Assembly (NCBI GenBank): GCA_024404495.1
Contig: JAKSPT010000006.1
Span: forward strand, 26,441-90,440
Reading direction: 5' to 3'
DNA: 64,000 bases
Origin: Lachnospiraceae bacterium
GTDB lineage: Bacteria; Bacillota; Clostridia; Oscillospirales; CAG-272
Part shown: positions 7,497 to 16,193 of the stretch, in pieces
Layout of the letters: the number at the start of each line of letters is the position of its first letter
How positions within the stretch are numbered: the first letter of the stretch is position 1
Position numbers and translations under genes: made by a program
Notes under the pieces: model-generated
Told to the model about the DNA's origin: nothing
What the model saw: the letters and a program-made list of their open reading frames with translations, nothing else
Databases searched by the model: none

Positions 7497-9653
7497 TCAG
7501 AGTCGATAGGATATCTCTACGACGATGGAGGTGATGAAACCGACCATCTTATAGAGAAGCGTGGAGAAGAGGATTCCGAGGAACATGATGAACGCCATAC
7601 CGACGACGGTACCGACGCAGGTGATCAGGTTCTTCAGGAGCGAGTAGTCGTGGGTGACCATCATACCGAAGATGACCAGGATCGCGACCCACGCCCACGC
7701 GATGGTGACCAGACCGTTGACCAGAGTGGCCTCGGAGGCGGTGACGAAGTTGGAAGCGATGACCGACGGGATGATGAGGAGCGGAAGAGGCGTCAGCGAG
7801 TAGGTGGTCGCGACGAAGATATCCTTGAAGGAGCCTTCGCCGTCGAACAGCGTCGTGAGACACCAGTTCGCGGTGATCCACAGGAAGACCGGGACGATAA
7901 GGGAAATGGTCTGGCTGAAGATCGAGGAGTAAGTGGCTCTCGGGTTGAAGATGTAGCCTCTGCCGATCGCCTGATAGGTGAAGGTGAGGACCGCGAGAGC
8001 AAGATAGAAGATACCGCCGCGGACCGATCCTCGTTTCTCGTGCTTCAGATCCCAGAAGCCGTCGAACGGGTGGAAGATCAGGTGGAACGCGTAGAGCACT
8101 TCCTGCCAGAAGGTGCGCTTCTTGCCGGAGAGTGCGACGCGGGCGTTGACCTTGTTCGCGTAGCCGAAGAACTTGACGATGAGGAAGCAGATCACGACGA
8201 TTCCGATCGGAACCAGAATGATGTACTTGGTAACGACTTCCTTGCGGTACATCTTATACGCGTTCGAGTAGTTTGCGGTATCGTACGCGTACTTGAAGTA
8301 TTCCATCGCCTCGGGCCACTTGTATTCGCGGTAGTAAGCCTTACCGATACCGATATAAGCGGAGTCGAAGTTGGAGTTACGCTGCAGGATGTTCTGCCAG
8401 TCGTCGACCGCTTCGTCGTAGAGCTGTTCGTTCTCGTTGTGGAGAGCGTTGATCAGGATGTCGCCGTATTCGGTACGGGTGTAGATGGTGAGGTTGTTGA
8501 CGTTGGTGTCCATCAGGATCAGGTCGCTGCCGTGATAAACGATCGCGCCGAGATTCTGAATGTTGCCGAGCTGGGTACCCTTATCGCCGAAGGCGAAGAG
8601 GAGGTTACCGTCGGAGTCGTAGGTGAAGGTCTTGGAACGCTTCTGGTCGATGATGGACCAGGTGCCTTCGGGACCGACCGCCGCGTCCACGATGGTGGAA
8701 GCACCGGTGATGCTCGAATTGATCGTGCTGTTATTGACCGAGACTTCACCGCCGGGTCCGAAGAAGCCGTTGCGGCGCATGATATCGTCGCCGGAGGTGT
8801 TCAGCTTCTTGACCGGTGCGTAGGTGCCCGCCTTGCTCGTGATGGCGCCCTGCTGAGCGCCCTCGTCGATGGAGGAGGTCGTGACATAGAGGAAGCCCTC
8901 GTTGTCAATGGTGATGTTGTTGTACTCGGTGGAGACGAGGGTCGTGGTACGTCTTCTCTGCTCCTTGGTCTGGAAGACACGGAAGAAGATGTCGAGCGCG
9001 TTGTAAACGACCTTCTGTGCGCCGATGAAGCCCTGGAATTCGCCCTCCGCGTTCAGAGCGATGATACCCTGATACGTGGTAGCGGAAACGACGTAGACGC
9101 CGCCTGCCTTATCGACCGCGATGGCAACGGGCTTGTAGATCGCGTCAGCCTCGAAGATCTCGGACTGAGGCTCCTGCAGGATCTTGATGAAGTTGCCTTT
9201 GGTATCAAAGAGGACGATACGGTTGTTGCCGGTATCGGCAACGTAGACGGTGCCCTCAAAGTCGCCTTCGGCATTGTACTTGCCGGTGACGAAGACGCCC
9301 TGAGGAGAGGCAAGACCGTCCGCGAGGCCCTGCTCATTATAGAAGGTAGAGATGTAAAGCTCAGCCTTGTAGAAGGAGTCGAGGACGACGACGCGGTTGT
9401 TGCCGGTATCGGCAATGTAGAACCGGTCGTCGGGACCGACGACGAGGTCTTTCGGGGAGGAAAGGTTCACGTCAAGTCCCATATACGCGGAGTCGATCTG
9501 CATGACCGGCGTATAAGCCGCCGGAGAGGTCAGCGTGGAACCGCTGATGGAGTAGGTGTAAGTACCGTAAGGAAGCGCGAAGGTCGGGAGGGCGGTCATC
9601 AGCGTCATCAGGACGAGCGCCAGCACGACTGCGGTTTTGATGAATTTTCTCAT
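7497..9653 (-). CDS. NHL beta-propeller/TPR/Yip1 fusion membrane protein
   Basis: 718 aa. Signal peptide or first membrane segment at 1-26; NHL-type propeller blades at about 60-390, with the repeated signature YIADTGNNRVVV (about 79-90) and YVADTGNNRIVL (about 137-148); TPR-like helical repeats at about 405-470; a membrane helix near 478-495; and a Yip1-type multi-helix domain at about 520-715. The propeller and TPR would face outside, the Yip1 domain sits in the membrane. Yip1-family proteins occur beside sugar permeases and DUF5696 genes in Firmicutes, but no biochemical role is known to me. It has a strong AAGGAGGGAG ribosome site, 17 bp downstream of a MalG-like gene. Possible roles: assembly or gating platform for the transport system, or an extracellular polymer-binding receptor; both are inference. 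Confidence 0.8.
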   Translation of the reverse strand: MRKFIKTAVVLALVLMTLMTALPTFALPYGTYTYSISGSTLTSPAAYTPVMQIDSAYMGLDVNLSSPKDLVVGPDDRFYIADTGNNRVVVLDSFYKAELYISTFYNEQGLADGLASPQGVFVTGKYNAEGDFEGTVYVADTGNNRIVLFDTKGNFIKILQEPQSEIFEADAIYKPVAIAVDKAGGVYVVSATTYQGIIALNAEGEFQGFIGAQKVVYNALDIFFRVFQTKEQRRRTTTLVSTEYNNITIDNEGFLYVTTSSIDEGAQQGAITSKAGTYAPVKKLNTSGDDIMRRNGFFGPGGEVSVNNSTINSSITGASTIVDAAVGPEGTWSIIDQKRSKTFTYDSDGNLLFAFGDKGTQLGNIQNLGAIVYHGSDLILMDTNVNNLTIYTRTEYGDILINALHNENEQLYDEAVDDWQNILQRNSNFDSAYIGIGKAYYREYKWPEAMEYFKYAYDTANYSNAYKMYRKEVVTKYIILVPIGIVVICFLIVKFFGYANKVNARVALSGKKRTFWQEVLYAFHLIFHPFDGFWDLKHEKRGSVRGGIFYLALAVLTFTYQAIGRGYIFNPRATYSSIFSQTISLIVPVFLWITANWCLTTLFDGEGSFKDIFVATTYSLTPLPLLIIPSVIASNFVTASEATLVNGLVTIAWAWVAILVIFGMMVTHDYSLLKNLITCVGTVVGMAFIMFLGILFSTLLYKMVGFITSIVVEISYRL

Positions 9654-9670
9654 GCTTTTCTCCCTCCTTA

Positions 9671-10534
9671 TCAGTCTTTCATACCGGAAGATCCCATCGT
9701 TTCGACGATCTTACTCTGGTTGATCAGGAAGACGATGATCGGCACGCTCATCATGAGCAGGATCGCCGCCGAGCCCGCACCCGAGCTGACGCCCGAAACG
9801 GTCGCGATCGCGGTGTTGAAGGTCTTGAGCTGTTCAGACCAGACGTAACCCGAAGCACCTGCGTTCCAGACGCTCTGGAAGGTGGTGACGATCAGGGTCA
9901 GCCACGCCGGCTTGACCAGCGGCATGACGATCGACCAGTAGATCTTGATCTCGGACGCGCCGTCGATTCGTGCCGCCTCGATCATTTCATCCGAAACGTT
10001 CGAGTCGATGAACTGCTTCATCAGGTACAGACCCAGCGTGGAAGCCCACACCGGCACGATCGAGATCGTGTAGGTGTTCAGCCACCCGAGCGCGACGTAA
10101 ATGAAGAAGTTCGTGATACCGGTGACGGTCGAGGAGATCATCAGGGAGTAACGGATGACTGCGAAAATGAAGTTGTGTCCGGGGAACTTGATCTTGGACA
10201 GCGAGTAAGCCGTCAGAGAACCGAGGACCAGGCATCCGAAGGTCGCGGCGACCGAGATGATGATCGTATTGAAGATGTATCTCGACATCGGGACCCAGGT
10301 GGAGTTCATGTTGGTGAACAGGTCGATGAAGTTCTGCAGGGTCGGCTTGATAACGTAGAAGTTAGGCGGGGTGATGGAACGCTCACCGAGCGGCTTGAAC
10401 GCCGTGACGATGAGGTACCAGACCGGAAGGAACATCGCGATGCCGAGGATCGTGAGCATGACCGTGATCACCGCGTCGCCGCCGACCGAACGGTTGAGGA
10501 CGACCGCGTGTTTTCTTGTTCTCAGTTTTTTCAT
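9671..10534 (-). CDS. Carbohydrate ABC transporter permease (MalG/CUT1-like), second pair
   Basis: 287 aa, close to the family norm (~280). Six predicted helices and an EAA loop IEAARIDGASEIKIYW then IVMPLVKPAW. It starts one base after the stop of the MalF-like gene, so translation is probably coupled. Sequence is clearly different from the MalG-like protein at 2040-3101, so the two pairs are not a recent duplication. Partner of the 10536-11522 permease and, by order, of the binding protein encoded first in the operon. Confidence 0.92.
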   Translation of the reverse strand: MKKLRTRKHAVVLNRSVGGDAVITVMLTILGIAMFLPVWYLIVTAFKPLGERSITPPNFYVIKPTLQNFIDLFTNMNSTWVPMSRYIFNTIIISVAATFGCLVLGSLTAYSLSKIKFPGHNFIFAVIRYSLMISSTVTGITNFFIYVALGWLNTYTISIVPVWASTLGLYLMKQFIDSNVSDEMIEAARIDGASEIKIYWSIVMPLVKPAWLTLIVTTFQSVWNAGASGYVWSEQLKTFNTAIATVSGVSSGAGSAAILLMMSVPIIVFLINQSKIVETMGSSGMKD

Positions 10535-10535
10535 A

Positions 10536-11522
10536 TCACGAACCTACCTTCGACAGCAGCTTCTGGACCAGCGAGTTGGCGCCGATCATCAGGAAGAAGA
10601 GGACGACGGCGATCGCGGACGCGTAGCCGTACTCGAAACGGGTACCCATGTACTCGGAAAGGTGGTGGGTCAGCGTCCATGCGACGTAGTCGGTGGAGGG
10701 GTTGCCGCAGAGGTCGTTGACGATGCCGCCGAAGCCGAATGCACCGGTGATTGCGAGGACTGCACCGAAGAGCAGGATCTGCTTCATTTCGGGCAGGGTG
10801 ATGTACCAGAGCTCCTGCCAACGGTTCTTGATACCGTCGATGGCGCCTGCTTCATACAGGTCGCGGCGAACGCCCTGAAGACCTGCGATGTTCGCAAGGA
10901 AGCCGGTACCGAGGGAGGTCCAGAGCGCGACCACGATACAGATCGGGACGATGTAGGTGGTGTTCTGGAAGAAGATGATCGGGTCGGTGATGATACCCAT
11001 CTTGAAGAGCCAACCGTTGACGTAGCCGTAGATATCGCCCTGGAAGAGGAGCTTCCAGACCAGATATGCGGAACCGGAAATGGACGGCGCGTAGAAGATG
11101 AAGGTAACGACCGCACGGACCTTCGGGGAAAGCTCGTTGATGAACCATGCGAGGACGAAGGACAGGATGTAGGAGGCAGGTCCGGTCGTGATCGCGAACA
11201 TCAGCGTATTCTGAAGTGCGGTGATGAACAGGTCGTCGTCAAGGAACATACGGATGTAGTTGTCCATGAAGATGAACTGCGGCATCTGTAACATATCAAA
11301 GGAAGTAAAGCTGAGCAGGATGGAAAGGACAACGGGCGCAACCGTGAACGCGAGGAACATGAGGAGGAAGGGAGCAACCATAACGTAACCGACCCAGGTG
11401 CGTTTCATCTGGATGCGGATGTACTCGCCTTTCGTCATATCTTTCCGCGACTTATACGGCTGTTCTGTTACCGGAGTTTCCTGCTTGACTTCTTCAACCG
11501 ATGCGTTGTTGGTCATTTGCAT
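10536..11522 (-). CDS. Sugar ABC transporter permease (MalF/CUT1-like), second pair
   Basis: 328 aa; six predicted helices and an EAA loop YEAGAIDGIKNRWQELW with ITLPEMKQ. It has a 30-residue cytoplasmic N-terminus. Two in-frame ATGs (11522 and 11516) follow AAGGAG; the first is 4 nt away and the second 10 nt, so the exact start is uncertain by two codons. It lies directly downstream of the binding-protein gene (30 bp). Role: membrane half-channel of a carbohydrate importer. Confidence 0.92.
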   Translation of the reverse strand: MQMTNNASVEEVKQETPVTEQPYKSRKDMTKGEYIRIQMKRTWVGYVMVAPFLLMFLAFTVAPVVLSILLSFTSFDMLQMPQFIFMDNYIRMFLDDDLFITALQNTLMFAITTGPASYILSFVLAWFINELSPKVRAVVTFIFYAPSISGSAYLVWKLLFQGDIYGYVNGWLFKMGIITDPIIFFQNTTYIVPICIVVALWTSLGTGFLANIAGLQGVRRDLYEAGAIDGIKNRWQELWYITLPEMKQILLFGAVLAITGAFGFGGIVNDLCGNPSTDYVAWTLTHHLSEYMGTRFEYGYASAIAVVLFFLMIGANSLVQKLLSKVGS

Positions 11523-11552
11523 TTCTCTCCTTATTATTATATATTTGCGTGA

Positions 11553-14500
11553 TTACTCGTCTTCGCGTGCTGCCTTGTAGGAAATCTCGTAGTAATCCAG
11601 CTTGAATTCCTTGCGCTTTCTCGAAATCTCCTTGTTGATCTCAAGGATACGGTCGAGCATTGCGTCGACAGGCTCGGAGTTGTTGTTGTAAACGGTGTTG
11701 AACGCGTTTGCAACGTAAACGCCGACGATGTAGTTGCCGGGGTACTCGGGAACGGAGGCGAGCTCATTCAGCTGCGTCTCGACCGCTTTGAGTTCCTTGT
11801 CGGTCCAGGCGAGCTTCTTCAGCGCGTTGATGTTCGCGGTGTTGTACTTGGTGGTCGGGTTCGCCGCGACGTTCAGCTGTTCCTTGGCGAGACGGAGCTG
11901 CATATCCTCGGAAACCATCCACTTGATGTATTCCCAGCTGGACTGCTCGTTGTTCGCGCCTCTCGGGATAACGTACGAGCTGACCGTGACGACCGAGGTA
12001 CGGTTCACGGAAGTGATGTTGCCGTCTTCATCCCTGGTCTCGATACCGGGAAGAGGAGCCATCTCCCACAGACCACGCAGCTCGTAGAAGCCCATCAGCG
12101 TGTTGTAGGTACCGATCGCGTCGGAGATGACGATCGGAATTTCACCGGTACGGAAACGGGTGATATCGTAGCTGACCGGGCTCTTGTACTTGGTGAACAT
12201 ACCCGTCAGTTTCTCGAACGCGGCAAGCGCGGTGTTGCTGTCAAGGTTGATCTTCCAACCTTCGTGACCCTCTTCCATGGAGTAGAGGGTTGTATCCATT
12301 TGATAGAGGAAGATATTGAGTCCGCTCAGCGCGGTGGGGAAGCCGACCTCGAGGTGACCCTTCATCAGAGCGGGAAGAACGACTTCCTCCATCTCGGTCC
12401 AGGTCTGGGGAGCCTCAAGTCCGTATTCCGCGAGAACGTCGGTGCGGTAGAACATCATGGAGAAGGACATCGCCTGAGGAATACCGTAGGTAATGCCGTC
12501 CATCGTAAGGGGCTGGGTAGCGGCGGGGTCGAACCAGGTCATGACCTCGTCGAAGTCCTTGAACTTACGCTGACCGATCTGCGACGCGTCGGTGATGACG
12601 CCCTTGTCGTAATCGTCCTGCGTGTAGGTGTAGCTCAGCTTGGAGATCGCGTTACGCATACCCCAGGTGACCGTATCGTTCGAGCCCATGCCCGCAAGGT
12701 CGGGACCGATGCCGGCGAGGATCGCCTCGGTCAGACCCGCGGTGATGACCTTGATGGTGACGCCGATGCCGGTTTCGGGCGTGAAGTAGTTATCGATCAG
12801 GTGACGCTGGATCAGCGCGTCCTCACGGCCTGCCGCGGAGACGATCCACAGCTCGACGGAGGTCTTCTCATCGACCTCGGCGTCGGATGCGAAACCGATC
12901 GTCGTGTAGTCCATGAAGAAGGACTGGATGAACGCCTTGATCTCGAAGAAGGCTGCCTGGAAGAAGTTCGACTTGCCCTGCGGCGCTTCGTCGAGCTTGT
13001 CGGTGGAAAGGACCACGTACTTGTCGACCTTCAGCGGCTGGGACAGAGCGGAATACAGCCAGTTGGAAAGCGCGATGATATAGTTCTTATAGGTAATGAG
13101 GTTCGGTGCGATCTCGTACTCGTCGCTTGCCATCTTCTCGAACAGAAGACCGATGGTGTTCAGGGTAGCGACCTGGTCGCCGAGCTCGCCGGTGACCTCC
13201 TGCAGCGACTCCGCCATCGCGAAGAGTTCGTCTGCGGCGGCGCCGATCGTGTTGATCGCGTCGGGAACGAGGCGCATGAAGTTGTATTCACGCTGTGCGT
13301 CGGGAGTAGGACCGGTGATGAGAAGGATCTTCTGGTAAGCGGTGTTCAGACGCTCGACCATCTGCTCGATCTCGTAGACGTAATCGGTCATATCGCCGAG
13401 CACGATCTCGACCATCAGGTCGTTCTCGCCCTCGTTGAGGTAGAAGAGGAAGCCGTCCTTCTTCTGATCGTACTTTCCGTCGCCGTCAATGTCGGAACCG
13501 TTGGAAAGCAGTCTGGTCTGCCACTCGGGGCTGTAGGGGAAACGCAGATGGCTCGCTTCGTCGAACTGGACCTCGCCGTTGACGTAGAGGCGGCGGGAGG
13601 TGAACATACCGATCAGGGAGTTCTGACGCTGACGGCACGCGATGTAGTAGAGGCCCGCCTTCGGAACGGTGATCTTATAGTTCATCCAGTGGTTGACGAC
13701 CGAGGTGTCCAGCATATTGTAGCGGATCTCGGAGGGGTTCTGCGGGGTGGTCAGGGAAGAAGTACGGTCGTTCGCCGGGAACAGGCAGGCGTTCGAGACC
13801 GAGGTCGGATTCTCCGCCTCGATGATGACCGGATCAACGCCGGTCGCCTCGGTGATGCCCTTTGCTTTGCAGTTCGCGAGGAACTCCTCGTAGCTGATAT
13901 TCGCGGCAAACGGGTAGAGACGGATCGTGGAGATCACGATCGGCTCACGCGCTGCCTCGAAGGTAATGGTGTGGGTACCCGCTTTGAAATAGAATTCAAA
14001 CGGATCCATCGTGTAGCCCAGCCAGTCACGGAGGTAGTACTCGGTCCACTTCGGGCACTCGGAACGGCGCGGACGGATATCGTTGCCGTTGATGTCGGTG
14101 GAGAAGACCGGTTTGCCGTCCTCGGTGTAGTGGTCGTACTCATATTCCCACGAACGGGGGAAATAGAAGTAGCTGGCTTCGGAGAAGGGGAGCTTGCCGT
14201 CGACGTACAGCATACGTTCGATGGTGGTCCAGCTGCCCGCGGCTGCGAAGTAGTTGATGGAGATGGCGTACATGCCGTCCTCCGGGACCGTGAACGTCCA
14301 GCTCGTCTTGCCGCTGTCGGGCATATAGAGGGACCGGGTCTTGCAGTCTTCGTAGCCTGCTTCCTTGACTTCCACCTCGGCAGTCGTCTGATCCGCGTCG
14401 TATTCCCACGCGTTCAGGACGATCTCTTCCTTCGCGCGGGGCACGTCGGAATATTTATCCTGGTAGTCAAGATAAGGGTCGATATCAAGGTACTTGGTGA

Positions 14501-14678
14501 CGTCTTCCAGCTTCGTAAAGCCGTCGTAGTAGCCCTGATAAGGGGTCGAGCCGCTGTCTAACGCTTCCGGTTCTTCCGCGTCTTCCGCTGCGACGGGCAT
14601 GGCGACAGCCAGTGTCCCGAAGAGCATCAGACCGGCAAGAAAGACGGAAAGCAGTCTTTCAAAAAGCGGTTTTTTCAT
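11553..14678 (-). CDS. Giant extracellular solute-binding protein with N-terminal beta-sandwich domains
   Basis: 1041 aa, about two and a half times the usual 400-450. Signal peptide at 1-32 (GLMLFGTLAVAMPVAAEDAE) ends in an AxA-type site with no lipobox cysteine. Two carbohydrate-binding-module-like beta-sandwiches follow: about 75-275 and about 284-470, the second opening with VIIEAENPTS, the IEAE signature of CBM6/35-like folds. A helical linker runs to about 600, and a type 1 solute-binding domain (TSVELWIVSAAGR to the C-terminus) covers about 605-1000. The ATG at 14678 has AGGAGG 9 nt upstream; the frame extends 27 codons further without support. It is the first gene of the operon, supplying substrate to one or both permease pairs. 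Family membership is clear; the sandwich domains are judged from pattern only. Confidence 0.85.
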   Translation of the reverse strand: MKKPLFERLLSVFLAGLMLFGTLAVAMPVAAEDAEEPEALDSGSTPYQGYYDGFTKLEDVTKYLDIDPYLDYQDKYSDVPRAKEEIVLNAWEYDADQTTAEVEVKEAGYEDCKTRSLYMPDSGKTSWTFTVPEDGMYAISINYFAAAGSWTTIERMLYVDGKLPFSEASYFYFPRSWEYEYDHYTEDGKPVFSTDINGNDIRPRRSECPKWTEYYLRDWLGYTMDPFEFYFKAGTHTITFEAAREPIVISTIRLYPFAANISYEEFLANCKAKGITEATGVDPVIIEAENPTSVSNACLFPANDRTSSLTTPQNPSEIRYNMLDTSVVNHWMNYKITVPKAGLYYIACRQRQNSLIGMFTSRRLYVNGEVQFDEASHLRFPYSPEWQTRLLSNGSDIDGDGKYDQKKDGFLFYLNEGENDLMVEIVLGDMTDYVYEIEQMVERLNTAYQKILLITGPTPDAQREYNFMRLVPDAINTIGAAADELFAMAESLQEVTGELGDQVATLNTIGLLFEKMASDEYEIAPNLITYKNYIIALSNWLYSALSQPLKVDKYVVLSTDKLDEAPQGKSNFFQAAFFEIKAFIQSFFMDYTTIGFASDAEVDEKTSVELWIVSAAGREDALIQRHLIDNYFTPETGIGVTIKVITAGLTEAILAGIGPDLAGMGSNDTVTWGMRNAISKLSYTYTQDDYDKGVITDASQIGQRKFKDFDEVMTWFDPAATQPLTMDGITYGIPQAMSFSMMFYRTDVLAEYGLEAPQTWTEMEEVVLPALMKGHLEVGFPTALSGLNIFLYQMDTTLYSMEEGHEGWKINLDSNTALAAFEKLTGMFTKYKSPVSYDITRFRTGEIPIVISDAIGTYNTLMGFYELRGLWEMAPLPGIETRDEDGNITSVNRTSVVTVSSYVIPRGANNEQSSWEYIKWMVSEDMQLRLAKEQLNVAANPTTKYNTANINALKKLAWTDKELKAVETQLNELASVPEYPGNYIVGVYVANAFNTVYNNNSEPVDAMLDRILEINKEISRKRKEFKLDYYEISYKAAREDE

Positions 14679-15038
14679 GGATATCTTCCTCCTGTAAGAA
14701 TTGTGGTGTGCGGTTTTGACCGGTTTCGTTCCTCTGAACCCGCCCGGTCGGGCAGTCAAATGCGGCGAAAGGACCTATGTTTGCCGGCAGTTACGGAAAG
14801 CGGCAGGGGCGGATCCCGGCTTTCACCGAACGAAGCTTCCCATTCTTCGTGCCGCCCCCCGTGAGAGGAGACGGACCGTCCCGCAGCGCGCACCCTCCGG
14901 CACCTTCTGCCTTCGCGCATCCATTAACATTTTTCCCGCAGTACGGCCGTGTTTTCACGGCTTTTCCTACGGAAACCCCCGCTCCCTCCGTTTCCGTTTT
15001 TCGGTCGGAAAACAGCGGAAAGCGCAGAATTTGTTCTA
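14679..15038 (-). other. Long untranslated leader of the carbohydrate operon
   Basis: About 355 nt between the predicted transcription start (near 15034) and the ATG at 14678. It has no open frame with a ribosome site. Several GC-rich inverted repeats are visible, for example AGCCGTG/CACGGCT near 14947-14965, but no known riboswitch consensus and no terminator with a T-run. It could carry post-transcriptional control; nothing firm can be said. Confidence 0.3.
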
Positions 15039-15052
15039 CTATGATATCATAG
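15039..15052. promoter_or_regulatory. Perfect 14-bp palindrome over the -10 element: candidate operator
   Basis: CTATGATATCATAG is a perfect inverted repeat covering the -10 hexamer of the operon promoter. This is the expected place and symmetry for a dimeric repressor (LacI/GntR-like) of a sugar operon. No regulator gene is adjacent, so the binding protein is unknown. Confidence 0.5.
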
Positions 15053-15069
15053 AATCCCCCGATTGTCAA
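15041..15069 (-). promoter_or_regulatory. Promoter of the seven-gene carbohydrate operon
   Basis: Minus strand TTGACA (15069-15064), 17-bp spacer, TATCAT (15046-15041). It is the best promoter upstream of the binding-protein gene. The region 15070-15485 between it and the divergent yfbR promoter is AT-rich for this genome and shows no convincing gene or RNA. Confidence 0.7.
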
Positions 15070-15485
15070 GTGAGGCGGATCCCCGTAAAGGGCCGTTTTC
15101 CGCATTTCCGGGCATAAATTCATACCTATATATAGCGATTTTCCCTTCCCTCCCCGCGCACGGCGGAAAACGCCGTTTTCACCCTTGCCTTGCACGCTTT
15201 CATAATGTCAATGAAATTGACCTTTTCAAGCGATTTTCAGCCGCAAAACAGCGTTTTTCGCCGTGTTTTTGACGATATGTTACTTTCTCTCACCCGTTTC
15301 CTTTGCGCGGGAGGCTTTGTGAAACGGTTCACGACCTTCATTTTTTGTACATTGTGAACAGTTTTCGCGTTCATTTTTTTACACTTGTGAAAATGCAACA
15401 AACTTTTTGATATTTTGATACTTTTGTTAATAATGAACATTTTTGCCGTTATTTCGGGCGGAAATCAGCGTTTTTCGGTTTTTTG

Positions 15486-15514
15486 TTGACAGAAAAGCGT
15501 TTGGTTGCTATAAT
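15486..15514 (+). promoter_or_regulatory. SigA-type promoter of the yfbR-GNAT-murI operon
   Basis: TTGACA (15486-15491), 17-bp spacer, TATAAT (15509-15514): exact consensus. About 40 nt separate the predicted start from the yfbR ATG. Confidence 0.85.
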
Positions 15515-15559
15515 GAATAAGAAGCGCGGCAAAGCGCTGCGAAAGGATGAAAACGCCCG

Positions 15560-16141
15560 ATGGAAAACAGTTTTTACGCCCTCCTTTTCCGGCAGAGACA
15601 CATCCGCCGGTGGAGCCTGATGCGGAATTCCTCCGAGGAAACTCTCTCTCAGCACAGTATGCAGGTCGCGGTGCTTTCGCACGCGCTGGCGCTGATCGGC
15701 AACCGGTATTTCGGAAAGGATCACGATCCCGACCGTGCCGCCGCGCTCGCCCTGTTCCACGACGTTCCCGAGGTCATCACGGGGGATCTTCCCACTCCCG
15801 TGAAGTATTATTCGGACGCCGTGCGCGAGGGCTACGCCGCGATCGAACGGGACGCCGTGGAGCGTCTGCTTTCCAAATTGCCCGAGGAGCTCCGACCCGA
15901 TTACGAGCCGCTGCTCACCCCGTCGGACGCCGACCGGGAGCTGATGCGGCTGGTCAAGGCAGCCGACAAGCTCGACGCCTATATCAAGTGCGTGGAGGAA
16001 CGCGGCGCGGGAAACAGCGAGTTTCTCTCCGCCGAGAAGACGATACGCGCCAAGCTCGAAGCGTCGGACTGCGAGGAACTGCGGTATTTTATCGACAATC
16101 TCCTCCCCGCCTTCGACGCGACTCTCGACGAGATCTCCTGA
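15560..16141 (+). CDS. yfbR: YfbR-like HD-domain 5'-deoxynucleotidase
   Basis: 193 aa, matching the E. coli YfbR length (199). The HD metal ligands are present at nearly identical positions: His32, His67-Asp68 and Asp136 (AADKLDAY). The family removes phosphate from deoxynucleoside 5'-monophosphates in the cytosol, helping to set dNTP pools. AAAGGA precedes the ATG by 12 nt, a slightly long spacing. It is the first gene of a plus-strand operon with a GNAT acetyltransferase and murI. A GGATCCCC-rich inverted repeat follows the stop (about 16141-16175). Confidence 0.85.
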   Translation: MENSFYALLFRQRHIRRWSLMRNSSEETLSQHSMQVAVLSHALALIGNRYFGKDHDPDRAAALALFHDVPEVITGDLPTPVKYYSDAVREGYAAIERDAVERLLSKLPEELRPDYEPLLTPSDADRELMRLVKAADKLDAYIKCVEERGAGNSEFLSAEKTIRAKLEASDCEELRYFIDNLLPAFDATLDEIS

Positions 16142-16193
16142 TCTCCGGATCCCCGGATCTGCGGATCCCCGCATAATTGAAAGGATATGAATC

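Noticed and set aside
4050..9848. A 1932-codon open frame on the plus strand, antisense to the DUF5696-like and NHL-Yip1 genes
   Set aside because: It has no ribosome site or family signature and mirrors two genes with signal peptides and clear domains on the other strand; long antisense frames are expected from the GC-rich third positions here. The same applies to 59259-62576 (opposite carB), 12264-14561, 41844-43352 and 54812-55921.
15237..15440. A 67-codon minus-strand frame in the AT-rich gap between the carbohydrate operon and yfbR
   Set aside because: No ribosome site, lysine/asparagine-rich composition as expected by chance in AT-rich sequence, no recognised motif.
15200..15480. AT-rich stretch considered as a replication origin
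   Set aside because: No cluster of TTATCCACA-type DnaA boxes and no dnaA, dnaN or par genes nearby.
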